Shown piece by piece: positions 10,611 through 19,770 of a stretch of 45,584 nucleotides of DNA. The notes beneath the pieces were generated by a model. That model was not told the origin of the DNA and did no database searches. It saw only the letters and a list, made by a program, of their open reading frames with translations. Numbering within the stretch: position 1 is the first letter of the stretch; the number at the start of each line of letters is the position of its first letter. This DNA comes from Phytophthora quininea (lineage: Eukaryota > Oomycota > Peronosporomycetes > Peronosporales > Peronosporaceae), in assembly GCA_011947345.1 (NCBI GenBank), contig JAAVTG010000842.1:1-45584 (forward strand), given 5' to 3'. A program made the translations under genes and the position numbers.

Positions 10611-12035
10611 GGTACTTTCCACTTGAAAAGTAGTGTGCTAACTAGCTGGCTGCTGCGGTCGTCTAGAAAGCTGTCGCTCCGCGTTGGATAGAGAAGCCGG
10701 AGAGAGTGAAAGTGAGCTTGTGCCATTTCATTCGCTCGGTCTGCCGCGACGTGCAACGCGTTGCGGCTCGCGGACAGGAAAAAGCGCGGACAGAAGGGAT
10801 AGACCTGGCCAGCAGCAGTCGATGGTGGAGAGGGAACAAGGATAGGAGCCCCGCCCTGTGTGGCTCCGGAGCCCGAGTTCGGACATCGGGCGGACAGCGT
10901 TCCCGGCTGCCGCTCCATCTGTCGGGCGTATGTCACGTTGCAGCGATAACCTGCCGAGCAGGCCAATCCGCGCATGGCGAGTCGACGCGACTTGAAAGAG
11001 AGTCGAAGTGTTCGTCTCCAGTTGATCGGACGCTATTATCGCATCGCTCATTTCTCACGGCGACAACAGGACGGATGATTCGATGCAGATAACTGTTTGT
11101 CCGCAGCTGGAGACGCGTAACGTGCCACTCGCTGTGAGCCAACACCGCCTGCAATCGACGACATCCTTTATAATAGTCGGAGTCGGAGCGATTCCCGGCC
11201 GAGTCGAGTCGGCGATTACAAATCTTTGCCCCGCAAAAAGTTGGCGAGCTTTTGGCTGTGTGAAGTTGGAGTTTATGGTCATTGTCGTTCACGGCGAGGA
11301 CGAAGAGAGGGCGTGCTCTATGGATTCACGCTGCCCGTGGCAATTCGCCGCGGTGACCACGACAGACCAGCTTGCCCAGTTAGCCGGGGCGGGGCATCAA
11401 CCTCCAGCAGTTGAACATGACGTCCTCTGTACGTTCCGCCCTTGCCTTGCCGGTGGCGCCATCGGGCCTGTGGGGTTGTGTTGCATTGCATTGTTGTCAA
11501 GGACGGCGAGGATACGAGCAAGTGGAGAAATGGCTTCCGAGGCTAATTCTTGGGCTGGGAGGGGGAAAACATGCCAGGCCCGTGGTTTGCATCTACGAGA
11601 TGCTACCAAAGTCTCCAATCCGTAGATGTTGTAGGTCTTTTGCTGTGGATATGCCGGCTAAAATGCCGCTCCTTCATAAAGTTCATGCCCGGTAAAGCTT
11701 GCTGTGTGTACATGAACCCTGCCTCAATCCCCAGTAGGGACAGATTCGGCTTCATGAAGCAGCTCGCTTTACTGCGGTGGATATAAAATCTACCTTGTAG
11801 CTTGCTGCGTGGAGATATCAGCATGAGAGTACCTGAACAGCGCAACTTGCAACCAAGGCTGGCGGGCACTGTCTGTCGTTGCAGTGGGCCATGCCTCATT
11901 CTTCTGGTCGCATTTGTTGGCTGCACTGTGCAGGCGATAGAGGATTCTTGGCAAGAAAATCTTGCTTTGACTTGGACACATACGACCTACCGAAATCCAG
12001 CTGCACCACGGCGACGTCGAAGTTGTGCAAGCTGA
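10611..12035. other. Intergenic region, no supported gene
   Basis: About 1.4 kb lie between GH17 paralogue 1 and the first arrestin gene. The left end holds the GH17 promoter. The rest has only short ORFs with no recognisable domain, the largest being 11083-11625 (+, 180 residues). I see no repeat or RNA gene. Confidence 0.5.
10703..10717 (-). promoter_or_regulatory. Initiator-like element upstream of GH17 paralogue 1
   Basis: The minus strand reads GCTCACTTTCACTCT, which differs from the oomycete initiator consensus at few positions. It is about 95 nt upstream of the ATG at 10610. This is a motif match only. Confidence 0.45.
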
Positions 12036-12049
12036 GCCACTTTCAATTT
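12036..12049 (+). promoter_or_regulatory. Initiator-like element upstream of arrestin gene 1
   Basis: GCCACTTTCAATTT fits the oomycete initiator consensus well, including the CAATTT end. It lies about 42 nt upstream of the ATG at 12091, a usual leader length for these genomes. Confidence 0.5.
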
Positions 12050-12090
12050 CGATCTCCTTCACTCACACTACCTCCCCACCGCCTGCAACC

Positions 12091-13080
12091 ATGGGCAAGA
12101 AAGCTACTCTGCGCCTAGAGCTCGATCGCGACAGCTACGTGGCCGGCGACGTCGTCAACGGCACCGTGTACTTGTCGGTGATCAGCGAGATCAAAGCAAA
12201 GCAGCTTTGGTCCTGGAAATCGGTGGAGAAGAGTACGTCAAGTTCAACGAGTCGTACGGTGAAGTGGCGGTGCCGCACAAGCAGAGCAACATGCTCATCG
12301 CCGAGCAAATTGTCTTGTGCGGCGACCGCGACGTCTACGCGCCGGGGAGTACGTCTTCCCTTTCAACTATCAGCTGCAGCCAACTCTACCGGGGAACTTC
12401 CGCATCACGTGGCGTCACGCCGGCCAGTACTGCGATATCGACGCTGCGGTCAAGTACGAGCTCAAGCTGCACCTGCCTCTCAAAGGAGCGTTCACGTCCG
12501 ACCCCAAAGTCAACCAGCCACTCCAGGTGACGGCTGCGCAGCGGTGGCCTACCCGGTGCAGGCCCAGAGCGAGTCGACAGCACAGCACGCCAAGCTGCTT
12601 GGGGTGATCCGTCAGGGCAACTGCGAACTGTCCGGCACATTGCAGCGCGACGCGTACGTCGCCGGTGACACGTTGCAGATCCGTTGCTCCATTTCCAACG
12701 GGGCCAGCATGGACGCCAAGTCGGTGTCCGTGAAGCTGTTCGAGGACCTGGTGGTCCACAGGAACGGCGAGCACAACGACATCGTCACCCACACGTGTCT
12801 CGCCAACAAGGAATACCCTGGTCTGAAAGCTGGGGCCTCGAGCCACGAAGTATACACACTCGACTTGGTCGGACGTGGGTCCAAGTACGCCATCTTACCG
12901 CCGATGACTAGCCAACTTGTGAGCTGGACGCACCACGTCGAGGTGCAATGCCGCTTCCGGCTGAGCCCGAGCGTGAAGATCGAGATCCCAGTCAAGATTC
13001 TGGCTGCTCCAACAATTCTGGCAGCAGCGGTGGCAGCCCCATCGGATGCAGCGTCGGTCAGTAAGACGAAGGAGCTGTAA
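12091..13080 (+). CDS. Arrestin-domain protein 1 (alpha-arrestin-like), three frame breaks
   Basis: It starts MGKKATLRLELDRDSYVAGD, the first strands of an arrestin N-domain, and continues VLEIGGEEYVKF, then YAPGEYVFPFNYQL and LPGNFRITWRHAGQY, the usual arrestin core with P-G-x-Y-x-F-P-F. The second domain begins near 12600 (CELSGTLQRDAYVAGDTLQI) and ends in a beta-strand-rich region with SWTHHVEVQCRF. The frame changes near 12200, 12350 and 12537. Each needs one extra base (the second is in a G run), and together they return to the starting frame, so the C-terminus at 13080 is in phase with the ATG. Proteins of this family are cytosolic trafficking adaptors. I see no PPxY ubiquitin-ligase motif. 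It is convergent with GH17 paralogue 2. Confidence 0.78.
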   Translation: MGKKATLRLELDRDSYVAGDVVNGTVYLSVISEIKAKQLWSWKSVEKSTSSSTSRTVKWRCRTSRATCSSPSKLSCAATATSTRRGVRLPFQLSAAANSTGELPHHVASRRPVLRYRRCGQVRAQAAPASQRSVHVRPQSQPATPGDGCAAVAYPVQAQSESTAQHAKLLGVIRQGNCELSGTLQRDAYVAGDTLQIRCSISNGASMDAKSVSVKLFEDLVVHRNGEHNDIVTHTCLANKEYPGLKAGASSHEVYTLDLVGRGSKYAILPPMTSQLVSWTHHVEVQCRFRLSPSVKIEIPVKILAAPTILAAAVAAPSDAASVSKTKEL

Positions 13081-13381
13081 GCTGTAAGAGGACCGTTGAG
13101 CAGTTAAAGTCTTATTACATGTTGCACGCAAACTAAATTGCTACTGTAGTGTCTTCCGACGCTTGCTTGAGAACTCGAAGGCTTGTTGAATTCTGTTCTC
13201 TTACATGCACTACCGATAACTACTCTGTAGTGGTTTCGGTTGGTTTTGCTTTGCTACTTATGCATCGTGCAACGGACACAGCGTCCGTTGCAGTCGCAGC
13301 TTGTGAGAGGAGTTTTGCTGGTCCGATGGCTTGCTGCCACTACAGCTACATGTATATGCTTTCTGCATCTGTACGGCGAGC
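13081..13381. other. Convergent intergenic spacer
   Basis: About 300 bp between the arrestin 1 stop and the GH17 paralogue 2 stop. It holds the 3' ends of two convergent genes, is AT-richer than its neighbours, and shows no gene or repeat. Confidence 0.5.
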
Positions 13382-14964
13382 TTACAGCGCGCACGTGCTT
13401 TGGATCGGAGTGACGGAGAAGTTGTCACGCTTGTCCTCAATGCCGAGCTCAGCAGCACGCTGGCGGGTCTTGTAGATGAAGCCAAAGGCCATCAGCACAG
13501 CGCACGCGGCAGCTGCCACAGCGAAAGCCACTGAGGTGGCGCCCCGCCGCCACTGCTCTGAGTGTTTACCTTCTGGACATTGTCCCCCTGCTGCTGCTGG
13601 GCTTGCGAGCTCGTACCGGTGGAGCTGACAGTCTGTAGCAACTGCTGTGACTGCTGCTTGTTGTCGGAAGACGACGCCGTCGACGCCGAGCTGACGCCGG
13701 CCTCGTTGCTGCCAACGGACACCGAGCCCGAGGTCGAAGCCGAACCAAACTGAAGCTCGTCCGACCCAGCGGAGCTGTTGAAGTTGCCAGAGCCCGAGCT
13801 CTGTGTGATCGCAGGCGTCTCCGTCGGCACGGGGGTCGGTTCGGGCGTGGGAGCAGCAGTGACCTCGGGCGTTGGGGCAGCCGTTGTCGCGACCGGGGTG
13901 GCGGTAGTAGCCTCGGGGATCGAGGCGGCAGTCGGCGCAGCGGTGGTTGCCACCGGGGCCGCAGTCTGGGCCACGGGGGCCTCAGTGGGCGCCTGGGTCG
14001 GGGCCTCGGTTTGGGTCACTTGCTGGTACATTTGCTGAGTAGCAGAGCCGACCTGCTGGATAGTCTGCTGTGCCACCGACCCGGCCTGCTGGTGCGTCTG
14101 CTGCGTCGCGGTGGAAACCTGCTGCACTGTCATGGAGAACTTGTTCTGACCGTCGTAGGTGGTCACACCGAAGGTCTTTTCGTACTCCTCCGTTCTGTAC
14201 GGGGTGTCAAAGATCTGGAAGTAGAACTTTTCGCTCATTGAGCTGCTCCACTGCTGGTAGGCGTTGTAGAACGTCTCGGCGCACTCCGGGCTGCCGGTGT
14301 TGCCCGACAGAGTGCCGCTGGACGGCCAGCCGGTCTCCGTCAGCACAAGCTTGCTGCCATAGGTGCCCGACACGGAGTTCCATTGGTTCTGCAGCACGTC
14401 CACACCATTCTTGCAATCGGTGTTTGGGCTGAAGTATGGGTGGGCATTCACGCCGACAAGGTCGCACTGCGACACCAGGTCGTCCCAGCCCGAGATGCCG
14501 GAGTGGACGATCACCTCCGTGTTGCGCTGCACTGTGCCGACCAGCACACCCGAAGGCACCTGCGACTTGATGCTCTGGAGCACGCTAACCATGTCGCTCG
14601 GAACGGTGTTGACGCCCGCCAGGTTCTCGTTGCCCAACATAATGGCGTACACACCGCCGGCCTGCGCGGCCTTGATGGCGGCAGCCATCTGGTCCTGGTA
14701 GTCGCTCTGCGGGTACGGCACGCCCAGCATGACCTTCAGGCCGGCGGCCACAACGATGGGGCCGATCTCGACGTCGCCGAACTTGGAGATGAAAGTGCGC
14801 ACGCTGTCGAAGCCGAGGCCAGCGATGATCTTCATGTCAGCTGCCACCGAGTTGGCGTCCATGCCGGTGCCGTGGTTGGGGTCGTAGCAGACGCCGTTGG
14901 CATTGGCCTCGGACGAGAGGAGGGCGATGGCGCCCATGACAAGCGGGGCGAAGAATTTCACCAT
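13382..14964 (-). CDS. GH17 beta-1,3-glucanase-like protein, membrane-anchored (paralogue 2)
   Basis: The ATG at 14964 was chosen because it opens a clear signal peptide (MVKFFAPLVMGAIALLSSEA) before NANGVCYDPNHGTG. The frame is open further upstream, but that part is not secretory. The catalytic domain runs to about 14130 with MLGNENLAG (Glu near 14628) and LVLTETGWPSSGTLSG (Glu near 14336). A Gln-rich linker (TQQ/QQV repeats), a long Thr/Ala/Pro stalk and a Ser-rich segment follow. One missing base near 13545, in a GGCGCCCC stretch, diverts the printed frame. In the neighbouring frame there is a transmembrane helix (SVAFAVAAACAVLMAFGFIY) and a tail ending STCAL at 13382, closely parallel to paralogue 1. 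Between about 14130 and 14900 it is almost identical at the DNA level to paralogue 3. The role is inferred as a wall- or surface-associated beta-1,3-glucan hydrolase or transglycosylase. Confidence 0.87.
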
Positions 14965-16023
14965 GGCGACAAGTGTCTTGCTAGGAGTCAAGTAGCGAGC
15001 TGGAATGTACTCGGGCCGGTCTGCTCGTGGCGAGTTGAGGGCGAGTGGAAATGAGGTTCGACATGCATGCCGCGGCAGCGCGGAACTCATCGCAATTTGC
15101 AACGCCTGCAGTGCTTGATCTAGATGCAAGAGGGCATGCAGGATAGGCGCTAGAGCTCCACCAAGATTTTGTCAGCTTTGCAGACACCAAAACTCGGATG
15201 CATTCGTAAGATCTGTTGATGATCGTTCAATTGAAGAGTCTTTGCTTTTGAATGCGCCGTTCAACTTGCAGTACGTTTCCTTCTAAGCCGTGTAGAGCAA
15301 GTAATGGAGGTTGTTGACTGCTGTTTTTATGCGAAAGGAAGATACTTCGGAGGAAATTAATTATACCCGGCCAGCACGAAAAGAGGAGCAATCTCGCACA
15401 ACGTCGACCCCAATCTTCTTTTCGAGATCGACCAACGCACGCTACGTCAAAACTGTCGCTTTATGTCCAAGCGCTAGTCGAAGGACGGACTGGCTTCCAG
15501 TTCATTTTACTGCTACGTAGCTCGATTTGATTTTGCTGCACGCGTATAGTCTTCACGCTATAATTCTAGCGTGTGGTTGCACCGTGGCGACTGATACTGT
15601 ACGTGCCGCGATCGGCTATGGGTTTTTCGGCAGCACTCAAGCACGAAACCACCATCGTTGGCAGCGATTTGTTGTGGATCCAACCGAAATCAAAGGCAAC
15701 TGGATCTTCGTCGTAGTTTATGCATGACAACTTGACGAGGTCGACGTTGTGGATCGACGACCCTAAAACGATTGTTGGGTTTGACGTCAACTATTATTTT
15801 AGCGCTAGACAGCAGTAGGATTCAGCCTTGCGATCTTGCAACGCCGCGCCTTCATGTGAAGCAAGCTTGCCATGACGTATTGGATCGCTAGCAAATTAAA
15901 ATGGCGGATAAGATTGCATGGCTGCGGTAAGAACGTTTGGAATACATGTACTTACCTGGGACCTCTGCTATGGAGTAGACTCACACTAGCAAGCGCCACT
16001 AGAGAGCTCTTCTGTCACGGGAA
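14965..16023. other. Divergent intergenic region between GH17 paralogue 2 and arrestin 2
   Basis: About 1.06 kb. Apart from the initiator-like site at 15042, it holds only short unsupported ORFs and AT-rich sequence. No RNA gene or repeat is visible. Confidence 0.5.
15042..15055 (-). promoter_or_regulatory. Initiator-like element upstream of GH17 paralogue 2
   Basis: The minus strand reads CTCATTTCCACTCG. The core ATTTCCACTC is also present upstream of paralogue 3 (18472-18485). It is 78 nt from the ATG at 14964. Confidence 0.45.
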
Positions 16024-17131
16024 ATGGCTTCCACTCCCTCGGTTCTGCGCAATGCAAGGAGCGGTAACGTGAAGTGTACATTGCGGGTGGCTTTGGATCG
16101 AGAAGTTTATCATCCCGGCGACATCCTCCAAGCCAACGTGTTCTTGTGCGTTGCGGAACCAATACAATGCAACGGTACGTGCTGGAGCGCTAAAGTATTG
16201 AGTCGATACTGTTTGCCAATATGTAGCGTGGGTGGATGTTGCTCGAGAAGGATTGGTGGGCTGCGTTAGCGGTGAAGAAAAATATCATGGTCCGAGAAGA
16301 CTACGCGAAGAACAGCAAGCGAAGAAGTGTATTCTCGTCAGAACGAATTTCTGCACGACAAGGTAATGCTCATTGCGTGCTATTGACTCGCCCCTTTCTA
16401 ATGTGAACACAAAATAGATGGTCGTGAGTGCAAACCCCAGGATCTATGGCCCAGGCGAGTACGTGTTTCCTGTCGTTTATCAACTTCACAGCAATCTCCC
16501 GGCAAGTTTTGAGCTCAACTGTCAGCACGCTGGGCCATTGAGTGGCGTGCACGCGAAGTTGCGTTATGTCTTCCACGCGTGCCTGAACGCGCAGCAAGGT
16601 CTCGTGTTGGAGACTCAGCAAGACATTACGATTCAAAACCCACTGATTCCTGCAACACCCCTCGGTAGCATCCATCCCTCGGCTGCTTCTATGCTTAGAA
16701 GTACTATCACCCAGCAGCCGGCAGCTATCCCTTCCGAGTCCGAAGCCGGTGGGTTTCTCTCAGTCGTATTGGACAAGTCTCGCTATCGCGCAGGTGACAC
16801 GATGCGAGTGCAGTGCCACACAAACATCCACGATGAACAAAATGGTTTTGCCGTAGTTTTCCGACTTTACGAAGAAGTTCGAGTCACGGTCGCTCCGCTA
16901 AAACAAGGGCAGAGCACCAAGGTACTTAACGATCGCCGAATTCACGTACGCGGCGAGAAAGCACTCGACTTTGCCGTTCTGCTGGAACTTGTCCGAGACG
17001 ATCCTACGTCGCCGGTGGGAAGCAGCATTCACTCCACCTTCGTGGAGAGAAGGCATCGACTGGTGGTGGAGTGTTTGCATTTGTCTTGCGAATGCAGCCC
17101 TAAGACTGAAGTCAGTGTTATCGTGGAGTAG
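16024..17131 (+). CDS. Arrestin-domain protein 2 (alpha-arrestin-like), probable three exons
   Basis: Exon 1 (16024-16174) encodes VKCTLRVALDREVYHPGDI, matching the arrestin 1 start. A 52-nt intron (16175-16226, GTACGT...TGTAG) follows. Exon 2 (16227-16362) is only partly readable: GEEK is followed by stretches in different frames that match arrestin strands, so at least two small indels are likely. A 55-nt intron (16363-16417) precedes exon 3 (16418-17131), which is clean and encodes MVVSANPRIYGPGEYVFP, LPASFELNCQHAGP and a second arrestin domain starting near GFLSVVLDKSRYRAGDTM. The paralogue of arrestin 1 has the same orientation between two GH17 genes. It is expected to be a cytosolic trafficking adaptor. 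The exon 2 structure is uncertain. Confidence 0.72.
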
Positions 17132-17265
17132 CCGGTGGTGTTTAACAGAAGAAAACTTTTAGCATGTTCAAGTGCATTTATACATTTAAAATGGCAACAC
17201 CACACGCGTTGGCATTTCGAAGGTACCGGGTGAAGGCTACCTCACTTCCATCACGAAGAAGTGCT

Positions 17266-18439
17266 TCACATATCGCACAGCTTGCCGGTCTTGGCGGGAA
17301 CGTCGCCCTGAGACTGCACGACTTCCGGGCTGGGCGTAGCAGCCGATCCCGTGCTCTGGACGACAGTGGGGTCTCCGTGGGCACCGGGGCGGCAGTGGTG
17401 GCCTCGGGAGCAGGGGTCGACTCAGGAGCAGGGGTCGACTCAGGAGCAGGGGTCGACTCCGTGGCGGGGGCGGAGGTAGTCGATTCGGGGATCGGGGCGG
17501 CCGTGGTAGCCGCAGGGGCGTCGGTCTGAGTCACCTGTTCGTAGGTCTGCTGAACGGCCGAACCAGCCTGGTCCACGACCTCCTGGGTCGCGTTGGCCAC
17601 CTGCTGCACCGTCATGGAGAACTTGTTCTGACCGTCGTAGGTGGTCACACCGAAGGTCTTTTCGAACTCCTCCGTTCTGTACGGGGTGTCAAAGATCTGG
17701 AAGTAGAACTTTTCGCTCATTGAGCTGCTCCACTGCTGGTAGGCGTTGTAGAACGTCTCGGCGCACTCCGGGCTGCCGGTGTTGCCCGACAGAGTGCCGC
17801 TGGACGGCCACCGGTCTCCGTCAGCACAAGCTTGCTGCCATAGGTGCCCGACATGGAGTCCCATTGGCTCTTAAGAACATTGATGCCGTCCTCGCAAGCG
17901 GTGTTGGGGTTGAAAAATGGCTGCGCGTTCACGCCGACAAGGTCGCACTGCGACACCAGGTCGTCCCAGCCCGAGATGCCGGAGTGGACGATCACCTCCG
18001 TGTTGCGCTGCACTGTGCCGACCAGCACACCCGAAGGCACCTGCGACTTGATGCTCTGGAGCACGCTAACCATGTCGCTCGGAACGGTGTTGACGCCCGC
18101 CAGGTTCTCGTTGCCCAACATAATGGCGTACACACCGCCGGCCTGCGCGGCCTTGATGGCGGCAGCCATCTGGTCCTGGTAGTCGCTCTGCGGGTACGGC
18201 ACGCCCAGCATGACCTTCAGGCCGGCGGCCACAACGATGGGGCCGATCTCGACGTCGCCGAACATGGAAATGTACGTGCGCACGCTGTCGAAGCCGAGGC
18301 CAGCGATGATCTTCATGTCAGCTGCCACCGAGTTGGCGTCCATGCCGGTGCCGTGGTTGGGGTCGTAGCAGACGCCGTTGGCGTTGACCTGCGAGAGGAC
18401 GGCGAGGGCAGCAACCGAAAGCGTGGCGAAGCACTTCAT
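17266..18439 (-). CDS. GH17 beta-1,3-glucanase-like protein, no membrane anchor (paralogue 3, frame-broken)
   Basis: The ATG at 18439 opens a signal peptide (MKCFATLSVAALAVLSQV), then NANGVCYDPNHGTG and a catalytic domain with MLGNENLAG and TETG. Compared with paralogue 2 at 14321-14332, one G is missing between 17810 and 17811, inside the codons for TETGWPSS. The frame moves just after the nucleophile Glu (17816-17818) and the downstream part (17864-17365) reads in the other frame. After a short Thr/Ala/Pro stalk with four near-identical SxPAPE-type repeats (about 17400-17460), a second missing base in a C run near 17365 restores a plausible end: ...DVPAKTGKLCDM, stop at 17266-17268. Unlike paralogues 1 and 2 there is no transmembrane helix, so this one is probably fully secreted. 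Confidence 0.82.
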
Positions 18440-19522
18440 GATACTCTGACGGCTCTTGCGGTGATGGAGGTGAGTGGAAATGGAATCCTGGTCGCGGGCC
18501 GCGTTGCAAGAGGGAGGATCACGAGCGCACGATAGGCGGCTCCCGACAAGGCCTCTTGGCAAGAGGCCTTGCAAGTGTGTGTGACTTGCTCTTGGTGCAT
18601 TAACCCACGCGTGTGCAATCGCGAACACCAAAGCAAACGCCAGCCGGGCGTCGTCGTAGGATGTGCAAACAGTGAAAGACTGGGCGAGCGTTCGATTGTA
18701 AAGCTGGCGCGGTCACGTCGCGTTTTGCTGTCAGGCGTGCGGTTGCCACAGCAGACAACACCTGCTCGTGTGATGAACTCGCGTTATGATGTTGCATTTC
18801 TCGCCGGAGAGACATTGATCAACGTAATGGTTAGTTGGAGTTTCGACAGCTTTTGTAAAGTGTCACTGGGTCGCGAAATGCGCGAAGTCTCAGCCACACC
18901 ACAGCAATTCGGCCGTCGCGATTGTTGATAAGCTTCCCGTTCTATGGCCAGCTGGGCGATCCCTCCACAACGCTGCGTCAACGTCGATGGATCTTCGTGG
19001 CAATCGTTGCGAAACTTCGGCTAGAGAACTGTACTGCTCTCTGTGCGGGCGATCAAGTCTTATCGATGCAGCACATTCCAAAACCAAACCAATGGTTACC
19101 CGTAAAAAACCCTGTCGAAATTGCGCGAGGCCGAACTGATCGTTAGCAGTATGTCAAGGGGCTGTCCACTCTGTGCGAAAAAATCCAACACATTGACTGA
19201 AGAAAAGAGACCGCGACGTTCAACGAGCACATGATGTCCTTCAACTGGTTCAGCAAACCATGTAAGTTGCTATATCTTGGCACACAAACTACCTGTACAG
19301 CAGTGCTCGGACTCCTCACGGTACGATTAGATCTCCAAACATTTTCTTGTTGGAGCAGTGTAGGATCCACAACCCGTTCGGCAGTCGTTCCACCGCTTTC
19401 CGATCTCAACAGTCGATCCTTGTTCTCAGGCCAGTCAAGTGATGGAGACAAAAATGATCCCCGCTTGCTTTAGTCGAACTTGTACAGTGAGGGAGCATAG
19501 TTGTGAACGATAGCGGTCAGAT
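18440..19522. other. Region with possible arrestin relic, otherwise unannotated
   Basis: About 1.1 kb between GH17 paralogue 3 and the copia element. At 18769-18840 (+) the reading NSRYDVAFLAGETLINVMV resembles an arrestin first exon (compare LDRDSYVAGDVVNGTV). At 19231-19473 (+) a two-exon reading is possible: MMSFNWFSKP, a 42-nt GTAAGT...TACAG intron at 19260-19301, then VLGLLTVRLDLQ and a Ser-rich end. Both are weak. Position, at the place where a third arrestin would be expected, is the main argument. Confidence 0.25.
18472..18485 (-). promoter_or_regulatory. Initiator-like element upstream of GH17 paralogue 3
   Basis: The minus strand reads TTCCATTTCCACTC, sharing ATTTCCACTC with the element of paralogue 2. 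It lies 33 nt upstream of the ATG at 18439. Confidence 0.4.
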
Positions 19523-19527
19523 GAGGG

Positions 19528-19741
19528 TGTTGTGATATGCACTCGCTACTCGAGATGACTTGCTCACAACAACGAAAAACGAAGACTAATTAGATTTTGC
19601 TTAGCGGCTTGGCGAAACCTCCTACCTCCTCCCACATTCCTGGTCGCGGATCCTGCTCGTCTCGCGCCGCCTCTCATACAACGGTCTGGTACGAACTCTG
19701 GCGTCGCTCCTACTGCCAGAGCACAGACTTGCACTTCAACA
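19528..19741 (-). repeat. 3' LTR of the copia element
   Basis: 214 bp, TG...CA termini with 5-bp inverted ends. It matches the 5' LTR at 213 of 214 positions by eye, and no indel was seen between the two. Confidence 0.95.
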
Positions 19742-19751
19742 CGCCTCCCTC
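19742..19751 (-). other. Polypurine tract of the copia element
   Basis: On the minus strand GAGGGAGGCG abuts the 3' LTR, the expected place for the plus-strand primer of reverse transcription. Confidence 0.6.
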
Positions 19752-19770
19752 GAAGCAAAGCTTCGAAACC

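Noticed and set aside
9770..10633. 287-residue plus ORF antisense to GH17 paralogue 1 (likewise 14383-15054 and 17720-18535)
   Set aside because: The same antisense reading appears wherever the GH17 catalytic domain occurs. It mirrors codon use and is not a gene family of its own.
11083..11625. 180-residue plus ORF between GH17 paralogue 1 and arrestin 1
   Set aside because: It has no recognisable domain, mixed composition and no supporting promoter or splice context.
13060..13080. C-terminal KTKEL of arrestin 1 as an ER-retention signal
   Set aside because: The protein has no signal peptide, so a KDEL-type signal would have no role.
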